The notes beneath the pieces were generated by a model, which saw only the letters and a program-made list of their open reading frames with translations, was not told where the DNA came from and made no database searches. Shown piece after piece: positions 25,701-32,604 of a stretch of 64,000 nucleotides of DNA (the first letter of the stretch is position 1; every line of letters starts with the position of its first letter). The translations under genes and the position numbers were made by a program. This DNA is from Hanleya hanleyi (taxonomy: Eukaryota > Mollusca > Polyplacophora > Lepidopleurida > Hanleyidae): NCBI GenBank assembly GCA_036873755.1, contig JAVTVY010045542.1:124001-188000 (forward strand), written 5' to 3'.

Positions 25701-28700
25701 AAGGCTGCCAACGCAAACGCAGTGCGTCCAGGGTACATCTGTCTCGCCAGGTGCAGCAGTTGAGTGGTATCTCTCGGGTTTTTGAAGATCACCATGTAGT
25801 GGGCATTTAAGCTAATGTTCCGATGTTCTTGAGCCGTCGATGATGGCTGCCTTTGGTAAAGAGTTGGGTGACCCGACTGTCCGTCTCCGCCATCAGATCA
25901 TCCAGAACCACTAAGGTGTCCGGTTCCAAATCGGCCAGGTTGGGTAGCCCTTCCACGAACGTGATGTGGGGCATTGCTGCATACGCTGCCTGCCATTCTT
26001 CGTAACACCACACGACTCGGGCAATGGGTGGAGTGATCATGCTGTCGACGTGTTCAAGGAGCTTCCTGACGAAGTGCGTTTTGCCGGAACCCGTCGGTCC
26101 TGCGATGACGCGGGTGAATGGATGTTGCCAACGGGGGTCCATGGTCGGAGGTGTATCCGCTGTCGTGGTAACCCGCTCTTGTAAATTTGGTACGAGTGAA
26201 CTGGGGTGGTGGGTACAACGTCGGTCGCCGTTGTCTGTTCACTGTGAGGGATGAAATCCGGTGGGTCTTCAGACGTTCTTGGTGTGGAACTCGGTGTGGA
26301 GCTCGGTATTGACTGTATACTTGGTGTGGAGCTCGATGTGGCTTGTACACAGGGTGTGCTGGTGACTGGGCTCGATACGGGGTTGACTGGTGCTCTCTGT
26401 AGACTGGTTTAACTGGCGGCTGAAGTTCTAGGTTGGTTGAGTAGAGTGCTGAGATAAGCTACGTCGTAAAACACACCTCCGTACAACACACTCAGCAGGG
26501 TTAGCAATATCACCACAACGCCCACTTGCGCTTTGCGCGTTTTGGGAGACGCTATGTTCAGAGACGGTTGCACCGTGTTCATGGTCGAACGTGGAATGAA
26601 GGATGATGGCTGTGTTGTCTGGTTTTATAGTCGTTTCACCTGGTTGGCCGCGACCCAGGAATTGAAGGAACTGGGCCAGCCTTGCCATTTGACGAAATGG
26701 AACAGTTTGCCACGTCGACGTTCGGTTTTCAAAAAAGTTTAATCAGGAAGTGCTCATCGCTCCAGTTGGGCAAGTAACTTTTCTCGAACTTGCCCTTGAC
26801 TTTACTGATCCGTACAGGGTCCCCGACCTTGAACATCTCATTCGGTGCTCGTTGCGATTGCCTGGGGTACAAGACACGCCGGACTTGGGCTTCATTGCGT
26901 TGGGTAGCGGTAATGGGGGCTCTTTGTATACTCTGGTGATAGGCTCGATTGTAACCACTCACAAGTTTCGGGAGAACATCGATGTACCGTCTTGTATTCT
27001 TATAGGTGAAATATTTATACATGCGGCCTTTGAATGTCCTGTTGAACCTTTCCACCGCGGAAGCCTTGGTCTCGTTGTAGGTGTGAAAGAAGAAGACCTT
27101 CTGTTTCTTGAGAAAGGCTTGGAACGCTCGGTTGAGGAATTCCATGCCTTCGTCGGTTTGCAAATACAGGGGTTTGCGTCCAGTGTTGAAGATGTCCTTG
27201 AACGCCGCTATGAGATTCGCCCCCGTTTTCGTCCGGATGGGTATCACCCACGCATACTTCGACAGGATATCGATGCACGTCAAGATATATCGATTCCCAT
27301 CGTTTGGCAAAGGCACTCATATCGACCAAATCCGCTTGCCATTGGGCATCTAGTCCTCCCACGATGGCCCGGTTCCGTAGAAAATGGCGACGGGCAGCTC
27401 GATGTAAGGTATAGGTGTCTTGTTGTCTTAACCAATCTCGGACTTGGGCACGTTGTATTCCCTGGAGTTTGGCCGCTCGATAGAGAGCCGACAATGCACT
27501 ATACGCAGCCGGACTGTCGGGACTGTAGTATAAGTTATCCAACACCTTCTCCCAGCGCTTCATGGTGACAAAATGATGATGGACCTGGAGAGTATCGCTT
27601 ATTTATAACGAGGTCGAAGTTTCTACCACCGTTGTGTTGGTTGACTGAGTCTAGCCGGATAGTCTATAGCCTCGTCGTCTGGCTCCGCTTCATTGCTAGA
27701 AAGTTGTTCATTGGGTTCAGCCAGCGCGTCCTCAATAGCACCAGCCCACTCCAACTGGTCTGATGACCGCTCGTCCGGTGTAAACAGCTGGTCCACAATA
27801 GGCACCACTCTGTCCAAATATCGGGGTCTAGGGTGAAGCTTCGCGTAGGATCGTGGTAACGCCCCACACGGGCAAAGAAGGGTCCACGGTGTACGTAGTT
27901 GGCGTTCTCGATGTGGATGAGGTTTCCATCGAGCTCACCGCTCAACACCCGTTTAAATTTGGTCCAGCCATCACGGTGTAGGGTAACCGTAGTCGATGTG
28001 GACTCCGGACCCGACCCACAGACATCCTGCTCTTCCACGAGGGTGACTTTATCTTCATAGACCTGTAACCCCACCTGGGGCGTAAGGGGCAGGATGGCTC
28101 GTAGGACTGATGACTTGGTTGGCCCAATGACGAACGGTGAATGACACACACGCTGACTGTCTCTCGTATTTATGGACAGGTCTCTTGGTGACATGGTTGA
28201 CCCAATGACGAAGGGTGAATTACGCACACTGTGACTGTCTCTCGTATTTATGGTGAAGTGCCACTGTCAATGCCGCAGCGCCAGGGTGAATAGGGCAAAG
28301 ACCATGACTAGGCCAACCAGCCGTCGCTGGTTCCGGCGTGAGCGCTCGTGGTCCATAGCCCGGGCATCAAGGATGGCTGTCATAGTCCAGTAGTGGTGAG
28401 TGATGGCACACCTCTCCATCGAGTGCACTCTGTCGAGGACCGCTTCTGTGAATTCTTTCAGGATCTGGCATCGCCCCTCGTTGTCGTCGCCATCTGCAAA
28501 CATGGACCGAATCACTGCTCGGTAACCCGTGAGTGAATTAACCACGGTCGCATGCTGTAAAATGCGAGTGGCATAGGGCTGGGTCTCCGTCATGGCTCTG
28601 CAACCGTAGAAATGAAGGTGTGGGGCGCAGAGAGACGTGTTTTATAGACCATGCCAACCGAAAAGACACGGACGTCACCGAAAAGACACGGACGTCACCG

Positions 28701-31108
28701 ACAAGACACGGACGTCACCGAAAAGACACGGACGTCACCGAAAAGACACGGACGTCATCGACATTGTGGAAAAACCCCACAGACAGGTCAGTACATGTCC
28801 TATCATGTTCACAGGTCACGCCCCATTCAACCAGAACCTCATACATACCAAGCTCGTATTCACCGCCACAACAGCGCCCCCTGGCGGATGCAAGAGTTAC
28901 CTCCCCCGGCAAAATATGGCTATAAATCCCGTGGACATACTACTGCTGTGTCCATGCTCGTCTCGGTCCTACTAATCACCACAACGGACAACAAGGGACC
29001 TTCAGATTACCGCAACGGACCACAAAATGGCAAAAAAATCGTTGTCGAAAGCGGTTTCATCAACGCAATGCCAAGATATCTGACACTCGTAATACAACCA
29101 TACTAATATATATGTGGAGTTCATTGTGATCCTTCAGGCGCAAGATGACCACCTACCATGATAGAGATCAGAGTCTCATGGAAGGTCTGTCTCTATTTTA
29201 TAGCAAAACCCTAACTCTAACAAAAACCTAAACAAAACTGGAAAAAAAATTGAATTTCGAATTTTGAAAATTAGCCGTCAGAGTGCCTACCTCCTGTGCC
29301 AGACAAACATGGTACATACAACCCATGCTACATTAAGCTGGGGGTTTATAGAATGATAAAAAGGCGAGAATGCGAGAAATGACCGGTTTGGCGCATTCTC
29401 GATCCCTCGCATTCTCGGTCCTCATTCCCGCATTCTCGTCTCGTATTCTCGATCCCTTGCATTCTCATATTCTGGGGTTAAGAACCTCTTGTATACATAG
29501 GGCGAGAACGAGTGACCGCTATCGTTCTTCCATACAAGGATCCTATGGTGTTAAAGAGTCAGAATTGATGCTTTTAAAAGCATTAGAGCGCCTGCATGAA
29601 GAGTAAAGCGGTGCTCAACTGGGCGTGAACACGGTGTGAATTTATTAAACACAGCCAACTGCCGTCGATGTTCTCAAGGGCATGACAAATACAAGGTCAT
29701 TCAAGGGTCTTCATCATGCTAAGTGGAAAACCCACTGGAGTGGAAAAAATTAAGTACGATGGTATATTAAAAGGACTGTAATTGATGGACCGTATCTTTG
29801 AGCTTTCTCAACAAGATATCTGAGTACAAAGTTCTGAACAGCTTATGCCGGTGAAATGACTGGAAATTGAGGATACAGACACGATCTAATTATCTTTCAT
29901 AACTTAAATCTTCATTAATCGTTTTTTCCCCAAATGAATCGGAGTAATGAGAATGTAGAAAAAGTAAAATATATGTAGGTTTTATAGAGATGAACAATTA
30001 AACAACATGTATGACTAAACTGGTCTTGAACTATGGCAGCCATAGAAATGGCTGAAAATGGGAACAGAAATTCACGGGCGATAATTAATGTGACAGTTCA
30101 TACACTATAAGTAAAACTGTAGAAGCTGAAAATAAACTTGAAATTTGTCCACTTTTTCAACACGTTTAGATTAGCGTTTAAACTCTAAACATGTTTAAGA
30201 TGTACATGTACTCACATAAAAGAAAGAGTTTGAATGGAAATTGATCTTACGTCACTCAAGTTGTATAAAATTCAATCAAAAAATGTAAAATTTGAATCGG
30301 ATTAATTTCCACTCGTGATCTTTTTAGAGAGTACGCACAATCTAAATAAGATGATATTCTTAGAATGGCGTTCATTTTTACACACATTTATAATTTAAAC
30401 GCAATCTAAATGTGTTAGAAGAGTGGACAAAATCATGTTCAATCTATCTAAGCTTAGTTTTTGGTGACACCATCTCGACACGTCCCCCCCCCCTCCAACA
30501 CATACTGTAATACTGAACCGAGGTAATGCCAATTATCAATCAATATGTTTTCTTAATTTTGATGGCGTGTACACCTGTGCACATTGAGTTTTCTTTAAAA
30601 AAACCTTCCAATATTTCAGTGTATATCTACACAGAAGAAACGAGTATTTCCGTGAGATACTAAAGTTCAAAGCAAGGAGAACTCCCACAGATATAGTATT
30701 GAATGTCGAATGGCCTATTTATGGTGTTTATAAAGTTCATAATGTAGAAACAATCAAGTTATAGTCACCTACCTAAGTATTGGCCTGCTGGAATCTTGTG
30801 GATAGGCTGAAATATAGAGAATTATTGATTATTTTAGTTTCAAGATAAAACTAAGAGCATCAGCTCCATACTGATACAGACAAATATTTCAATTTTGCTG
30901 AAAAAAAAACTGGGTAGAGAATTTTTTCACTCATTGCTCGATTTATGCATCAATGTTGATATCGGTGTAATTACTAAGTTAAGGCGATCTTGTATGCTTT
31001 TACACGTTCATACAGCTGTAAATATCAAGAGCATCGATTTGTGAAAGTAGCAAACAGAAAACATAAAAAAATATGCCATTAATTGGATGGGATTCGACCA
31101 CTTACCAT
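13776..31108 (-). CDS. Gene A: calmodulin-like four-EF-hand protein, five exons, 145 aa
   Basis: The coding exons on the minus strand are 31106-31108 (ATG only), 30773-30806, 16811-16948, 14783-15013 and 13776-13807. Their lengths are 3, 34, 138, 231 and 32 bp, totalling 438 bp including the TAG stop. Every junction has AG acceptors and GT donors. The first intron is phase 0 and the other three are phase 1, so the frame is continuous. Four EF-hand units can be read. Loops 1 and 2 are degenerate. Loop 3 ([12 protein letters not shown]) lacks an oxygen ligand at position 3. Loop 4 ([12 protein letters not shown]) is canonical. The protein ends FVELMDTQF. Calmodulin-like proteins of this kind bind Ca2+ and act as sensors or light-chain-like subunits; the partner is unknown. 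It matches gene B exon for exon. Intron 3 (13.8 kb) contains a Polinton and a retroelement. Exon recognition is strong; the link across the long intron rests on phase and on the paralogue. Confidence 0.85.
13985..14680. repeat. About 23-bp degenerate repeat split by an insertion
   Basis: Units such as ACCAGCTGCCAGACCTTTTG run from 13985 to 14104 and resume at about 14535-14680. The sequence between (14105-14534) is unrelated and has a short direct repeat, CGCACACAGCGAA, near both of its first positions. It lies in intron 4 of gene A. Confidence 0.75.
15147..15935. mobile_element. Foldback/MITE-like element in intron 3-4 of gene A
   Basis: The arms 15147-15355 and about 15695-15935 are inverted copies (GTGAAAAATCTCAAAT, TTGGCTTCTTGCCCT and GAAAGATGCCTAA recur in inverse orientation). 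There is a spacer of about 340 bp. No transposase is seen. Confidence 0.8.
17138..17340. mobile_element. Small palindromic element with a central hairpin
   Basis: The outer inverted ends approximate GGACCAAAAAGTCGAAAGAGC. At 17221-17268 two 22-bp arms around ATGA pair at about 18 positions. It has a GCGAGA-rich core like the clusters at 20.0 and 29.4 kb. Confidence 0.6.
18060..18640. repeat. About 118-bp degenerate tandem repeat, five units
   Basis: The anchor ACCGGAAGTGAAACTC recurs near 18140, 18253, 18372, 18492 and 18610. Further matches (GTCGACTACTCATGCG-like, ACAGGGGTTGGAGAT) hold the same spacing. Open frames in it are products of the repeat. Confidence 0.85.
18880..19445. repeat. Dispersed invertebrate repeat, 3-4 units ending in ACGGACGGACG
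   Basis: Segments with GTGCATATCTGCA, GAGCATCTTCCATG, TTCGAAGTTGTCCATCAAA and GTCCGGACAAGAAATTATT recur about every 150-200 bp. The TAACTCTGTGAAA...acggacgga layout is one I know from molluscan genomes; that is recall, not a search. Confidence 0.7.
19975..20155. repeat. GCGAGAATG/CATTCTCGC palindromic cluster (left of Polinton)
   Basis: Many direct and inverted copies of CGAGAATGCGAGAA. The same motifs recur at 29364-29470 beyond the Polinton's other end. Confidence 0.8.
20447..20660 (+). repeat. Left terminal inverted repeat of the Polinton
   Basis: It matches the reverse complement of 28730-28944 with few mismatches, including the segment containing GCCAGGGGGCGCTGTTG and the stretch reading TGACCTGTCTGTGGGG. 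It starts immediately after the GCTGTG duplication. Confidence 0.9.
20632..20845. repeat. Left subterminal 20-bp tandem repeat with a hairpin
   Basis: Units approximating ACGGAGGTCACCGAAGAGAC repeat about nine times. The first part, 20632-20682, is an inverted pair: two 22-bp arms with one mismatch around a 7-bp loop (TCACCTC). The repeat orientation thus flips here. A similar array sits inside the right terminus. Confidence 0.85.
20853..20860 (+). promoter_or_regulatory. TATA box of the left Polinton promoter
   Basis: TATAAAAG lies directly after the left subterminal repeats and faces into the element. In Polintons the left promoter would drive the polymerase gene, which here survives only as a fragment. 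A GTAAG at about 21022 could be a splice donor of a leader exon. Confidence 0.5.
21340..21475. repeat. Direct duplication near the H3-like gene
   Basis: CAATAGACTACCAATACCAATTTCCC.TTATTTTTTATTTATTTTGAAAAAAATAT...GGTAGGGACATGTAGGGCTT occurs at about 21258-21355 and again at about 21374-21469. It may represent 3'-flank duplication. Confidence 0.8.
21559..21987 (-). CDS. Divergent histone H3-like protein carried in a Polinton, 142 aa
   Basis: The open frame from ATG 21985-21987 gives a protein with the H3 tail and histone fold. Recognisable H3 stretches include [59 protein letters not shown] and TIFPEDIQ. The tail keeps R2 and K4, but K9 is Arg, S10 is Tyr and K14 is Glu, and about three residues before the R26-K27-like pair are missing. 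A 45-bp tandem duplication repeats [11 protein letters not shown] in the alphaN region. The C-terminal basic tail is replaced by QQALGE. The frame continues upstream without a stop to 22161, but MVRIK aligns with the canonical MARTK start. The frame is intact while the neighbouring Polinton genes are broken. It has no introns. Function is unknown; packaging element DNA or modifying host chromatin are both guesses. Confidence 0.9.
   Translation of the reverse strand: MVRIKPIPRRYTGGEAPRKQLAARKNPPATGEIKPHRYKPGAIAHGEIKPHRYKPGTIALREISQYTKNAELLIRKLPFQRLVQQIAEHFKTDLRFQSSAVMTLQEASESYLMDMFERANRNAMDAKRGTIFPEDIQQALGE
21812..21901. repeat. 45-bp tandem duplication inside the H3-like gene
   Basis: CTTGTATCTGTGAGGCTTTA recurs at 21826 and 21871, exactly 45 bp apart. 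In protein this gives two copies of a 15-residue block ending in AIAH and TIAL, so the reading frame is kept. Confidence 0.9.
22170..23276. other. Polinton interior without a supported gene
   Basis: Between the H3-like gene and the nested retroelement. A 91-residue frame (22795-23070, minus) has no recognised motif. The AT-rich composition suggests decayed or inserted sequence. Confidence 0.45.
23277..24550 (+). mobile_element. 5'-truncated Penelope-type retroelement nested in the Polinton
   Basis: The sequence matches the C-terminal half and 3' tail of the element at 9081-11310 in inverse orientation. Homology starts at about 23277 (ACATGTATCCACATG) and ends at GACGCTTGTAA, the same 3' terminus as the other copy. 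5' truncation with a fixed 3' end indicates insertion by reverse transcription. Because it interrupts polymerase-side sequence, it postdates the Polinton. Confidence 0.85.
23375..24148 (+). CDS. Reverse transcriptase (Penelope-like), C-terminal 257 aa, open
   Basis: The frame contains [17 protein letters not shown], the catalytic [11 protein letters not shown] box, a thumb region with SYLDLYLY and [17 protein letters not shown], and [15 protein letters not shown]. The upstream [13 protein letters not shown] motif is not in frame because the copy is truncated. This RT group, widespread in marine invertebrates, is closest in motif order to Penelope-like elements. No GIY-YIG endonuclease is seen after the RT, so the subclass is uncertain. 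Confidence 0.8.
   Translation: MFKKTDRRYINVGSHKAFFSSTTYKRYHSWDVSLFIELLEFLIKNIYVKFGSTIYQQHIGIPMGTNCAPLLADLYLFSYEYDYMLALSKTDPLKVRSFSFTKRYIDDLLAVDNRYINDAVKDIYPPSLDLKETTDSPTGTSYLDLYLYKSEAGILSRRLYDKRDDYNFDIVNYPFLDSNIPVGPAYGVYISRLVAFARSCVKCDDFNQRHKTLLQKLIKQGYSTKRLHSKFLKFGDTYRMLIAKYERSVQDLWRYVS
24550..25020 (+). pseudogene. Polinton DNA polymerase B, N-terminal/exonuclease fragment
   Basis: A plus-strand open frame holds the exonuclease-domain signatures typical of Polinton protein-primed family B polymerases: [10 protein letters not shown] (Exo II, with the conserved N..xYD) and [10 protein letters not shown] followed by YSYDQY. The match ends abruptly at about 25020. All palm motifs are absent, so most of the gene is deleted and the frame runs on to 25293 through sequence antisense to the next gene. 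Its upstream part was cut by the retroelement insertion ending near 24550. Five 42-bp repeats form the first part of the frame. Confidence 0.85.
24552..24745. repeat. 42-bp tandem repeat, about five units, in the polymerase frame
   Basis: GGAGATGGAGCA recurs at 24552, 24594, 24636, 24678 and 24720. Each unit encodes 14 residues of the form [14 protein letters not shown], so the frame stays open. The retroelement's 3' end abuts the first unit. Confidence 0.9.
25079..25423 (-). CDS. Polinton core/pX-like small basic protein, about 114 aa
   Basis: The frame contains a Cys-rich middle ([21 protein letters not shown]), a basic stretch ([20 protein letters not shown]) and a Gly/Ala/Leu hydrophobic C-terminus ([12 protein letters not shown]). 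Small basic proteins ending in KGGFL plus a hydrophobic tail are a common Polinton/adintovirus virion component likened to adenovirus pX; here that is family recall, not a search. Two or three in-frame ATGs are close together (25429, 25423, 25420). A weak TATA-like AGATAAAAAG lies about 30 bp upstream. The frame seems intact and converges on the polymerase fragment. Confidence 0.7.
   Translation of the reverse strand: MMSARVRKHGPTLRVLKTAPPELVRTIVRGADPALVCCLCEIGLNILKGNVPLTPAQKAKLAKHETGLRTLVQKRVSQTQKKKVLQKGGFLGAISASLAASVLGPVLGGLFGRQ
25529..26142 (-). pseudogene. Polinton genome-packaging ATPase (FtsK/HerA, A32-like), disrupted
   Basis: The first part (26142-25807) has Walker A GPTGSGKT near residue 15, preceded by the family's HPFT, and Walker B LVVLDDLM near residue 78, followed by the LFTKGSHH sensor-type region. 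It then ends at a stop. The C-terminal part lies in a second frame (25795-25529) beginning around MVIFKNPRD and containing LARQMYPGR and HGYMLFDL, both typical of the Polinton ATPase. Between the two, a frameshift and loss of roughly 20 expected residues are seen. In adintoviruses this enzyme pumps DNA into the capsid. Here it must be inactive. Confidence 0.88.
26409..26582 (-). CDS. Small membrane protein of the Polinton, 57 aa
   Basis: ATG at 26580-26582, stop TAA at 26409. After a 20-residue polar, basic N-terminus there is one hydrophobic segment ([20 protein letters not shown]). A TATA box, CTATAAAAC on the minus strand (about 26622-26630), sits about 40 bp upstream, supporting expression as a separate gene between integrase and ATPase. 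I do not recognise the family. Confidence 0.6.
   Translation of the reverse strand: MNTVQPSLNIASPKTRKAQVGVVVILLTLLSVLYGGVFYDVAYLSTLLNQPRTSAAS
26622..26630 (-). promoter_or_regulatory. TATA box for the 57-aa membrane protein gene
   Basis: Minus-strand CTATAAAAC about 40 bp before the ATG. Similar boxes precede other genes of this element, so each gene appears to have its own promoter. Confidence 0.5.
26729..27563 (-). pseudogene. Polinton retroviral-type integrase (rve), frameshifted
   Basis: The N-terminal part (27563 to about 27300) contains [27 protein letters not shown] and the core start [14 protein letters not shown], whose Asp is the first catalytic residue. The rest lies in another frame (27316-26729): [19 protein letters not shown] with the second Asp, and [11 protein letters not shown] with the catalytic Glu, then an SH3-like C-terminus ([22 protein letters not shown]). 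The frame change is near 27300, between DLVDM and CIDIL. Polinton integrases carry out terminal strand transfer giving 6-bp duplications, matching the GCTGTG here. TATAAATA on the minus strand (about 27599-27606) lies about 40 bp upstream. All three catalytic residues survive, but the frame is broken. Confidence 0.92.
27623..28194 (-). pseudogene. Polinton gene of unknown function, probably frameshifted
   Basis: The frame from ATG 28192-28194 includes [55 protein letters not shown] and LDPDIWTEW. It then appears to shift frame around 27815-27840 into [15 protein letters not shown] and a very acidic tail. The two VTLxxxxW-type strands and a following helix vaguely recall PC4-like single-strand-binding domains. 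That is a weak impression only. The 5' end contains a tandem duplication of its own promoter (see 28122-28253), so the original start is uncertain. Confidence 0.5.
28122..28253 (-). repeat. Tandemly duplicated promoter/leader, about 66-bp unit
   Basis: The block CATAAATACGAGAGACAGTC through TTCGTCATTGGG..CAACC occurs twice in a row. In the distal copy it is followed by ATGTCA (a start codon), in the proximal copy by AAGTCA, so the proximal start codon has been lost. Each copy has an ATAAATA TATA-like box. Confidence 0.85.
28267..28593 (-). CDS. Terminal Polinton gene, 108 aa with C-terminal membrane anchor
   Basis: This is an intact frame starting [20 protein letters not shown]. It has a Cys/His-containing middle ([13 protein letters not shown]), a basic stretch ([10 protein letters not shown]) and a final hydrophobic helix ([15 protein letters not shown]). 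A TATA box, TCTATAAAAC on the minus strand at about 28641-28651, lies about 50 bp upstream, just inside the right subterminal repeats. A degenerate second copy with the same leader sits at 44225-44515. That recurrence shows it is a real family gene. Function is not recognised; a tail-anchored membrane protein is the plain reading. Confidence 0.65.
   Translation of the reverse strand: MTETQPYATRILQHATVVNSLTGYRAVIRSMFADGDDNEGRCQILKEFTEAVLDRVHSMERCAITHHYWTMTAILDARAMDHERSRRNQRRLVGLVMVFALFTLALRH
28641..28651 (-). promoter_or_regulatory. TATA box of the right Polinton promoter
   Basis: Minus-strand TCTATAAAACA follows the subterminal repeats and precedes the 108-aa gene by about 50 bp. The remnant copy has TCTATAGAACAC at the same place. 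Confidence 0.6.
28655..28760. repeat. Right subterminal 20-bp tandem repeat
   Basis: About five near-identical units of the form CGAAAAGACACGGACGTCAC. They are more uniform than the left array, which suggests recent homogenisation. Confidence 0.85.
28730..28944 (-). repeat. Right terminal inverted repeat of the Polinton
   Basis: It is the reverse-complement partner of the left repeat and is followed directly by GCTGTG at 28945-28950. Confidence 0.9.
29364..29470. repeat. GCGAGAATG/CATTCTCGC palindromic cluster (right of Polinton)
   Basis: It contains GGCGAGAATGCGAGAAATGACCGGTTTGGCGCATTCTCG-like sequence, comparable to the core at 20090-20140. Confidence 0.75.
29480..30772. other. Intron 3 of gene A, right portion; no gene seen
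   Basis: AT-rich. It has some internally similar AAACTCTAAACATGTTTAGA-like inverted words near 30165-30415 but no coding signal. Confidence 0.5.
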
Positions 31109-31196
31109 AGCGGAGCTTACATAAAAACAGGAGCACTTCGCGATCTGGTTACGGCCGACAACACACTTTAATAGGTACCAGCTAAATTTCTGTCGA

Positions 31197-31230
31197 TATA
31201 TACAAACGATTGAACCTGGTATAGGCGGGG
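31197..31230 (-). promoter_or_regulatory. Promoter of gene A (GC box plus TATA box)
   Basis: Read on the minus strand, CCCCGCCTAT (31221-31230) precedes a TATATA (31197-31202) by 18 bp. The TATA box lies 94 bp before the ATG at 31108. Spacing and the 10-bp box match gene B almost exactly, while the flanking sequence differs. This suggests functional conservation of an Sp1/KLF-like site; the factor itself is an inference. Confidence 0.7.
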
Positions 31231-32604
31231 TTAAACAACGAACATCTACATTATGTCACCGCCTATATGCATCACGTGATTGAAATTTCTAATTTGTCCG
31301 TTTCATCTGTGTTCACGGTACCGTTATTTTCGCTCGACATATAATTAACCCTTCATAATGAGGTAGTCAATAAGGGGAACCGTAAAGTTGAGTACAAATG
31401 CGATTTTGTTTTCGGTGCAAATGATAACTGGGCATGTATATATTTATGATCCGACGTGTGCCACCGGCGACGCTCCTTTCAAGCTGATAATGTGTGTCTC
31501 ATAATTAGGCCAAAATTGGAACACAATACAAATATGACAAGTTGGGTATCATATTGAAGTTAATGACATATACAATGCTAAAATGTATGTTACCATTGGA
31601 TATTGTATCATGCGAGGTCATTCCTGGGTTATTTAATGTCAGCTTGAGTCATTTTCCGTTCCAGGTATTTTGGGGGTGGGGCAAGATTCCAAAATAAACT
31701 TTGTAAACTGTCTCCGAAACTACAAAAATTAAGGTATAACACTCCGTGACTTTATAGTACATCTATAAAGACCATTTTCAACCCGTTTGCATATATATAC
31801 CCATGCAGCAGTGAGGGTATGAATGAAAAGTTGCGTTCCCGTCGTTTTCTTCAAAATTCTAGTCTTTTTATTAATAAAAATGCCCCAAATTATGTATTTC
31901 ACATCAGATAATAATTTTCTATTTCAGTTTCCATTTTACCGCAGAAAATATAAAAAATATAAGATTTGGAAATCTGACCGATATGCCGTCACTATGACGT
32001 CGTCACTGCGGTCATCTTGGAGTTTGTTCCAATAGAAGTTGACCGCAAGATGCATTGTGCATTAAGGTGCGCGATTGGCTTATATTCTCTCGCATCTATT
32101 TAGAATCTAATTAGCAAAGCTGCTAATTTGCAGATATTTTCTAGGATACTTTGCTATTTAGAACGAGATGCTAATTATACAATATATTCTGTTTCCCCCC
32201 GAACAAATCCACCGACCGCAATATGCCCCCTGCATCGATTCAACTATCCTCCCTCACACGAGGTTTACCGACTGATTCGGGTGAGCGAGAATATCGTTCG
32301 ACGTCAATGACAAGTTATAACCGGGTAGAAACACCATTATGGAACTAAAGTATGTATCACTGTAAATCGACAAGTGTTCCATAACAACAATTTTAATTAC
32401 TGGCTTATTATTAACGACATATGGCCGTTCTGATTCCACCGTGAAGCAGCTTCTTCTGTTAATAATGTCAATGGACCCAATACCACCAATTGAAGAGACA
32501 AAGACGCGACTATAGCGCCAGTACCGGAGGAAGAAAATGTCAGTGCAAATGATGTGTGATAAATCGTACAAGATATAATTATATGATATTATCACGTAAA
32601 CGCA

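Larger units (their letters stand above)
20447..28944. mobile_element. Polinton/Maverick (adintovirus-like) element, internally deleted, 8.5 kb
   Basis: The ends are inverted copies of each other. The left end starts AGTAGTATGTCC and the right end closes GGACATACTACT. The copies align for about 200 bp and continue into related 20-bp subterminal repeats. The outer flanks are an identical GCTGTG at 20441-20446 and 28945-28950, which is the 6-bp target duplication expected of Polintons, and the AG...CT ends also fit. Inside are, on the minus strand from the right end, a small membrane protein, an unknown protein, integrase, a second small membrane protein, the packaging ATPase and a core-like basic protein. 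A polymerase B fragment lies on the plus strand and a histone H3-like gene on the minus strand. Full Polintons are about 15-20 kb. Here most of the polymerase, the capsid genes and the protease are missing, and integrase and ATPase are broken. The element cannot be autonomous. Confidence 0.93.

Noticed and set aside
26054..26350. 98-codon frame overlapping the ATPase start
   Set aside because: His/Pro-rich and overlapping the clear Walker A exon in another frame. It may include a leader or an unrelated gene fragment, but nothing supports it.
26750..27568. 272-codon plus-strand frame
   Set aside because: Antisense shadow of the integrase gene.
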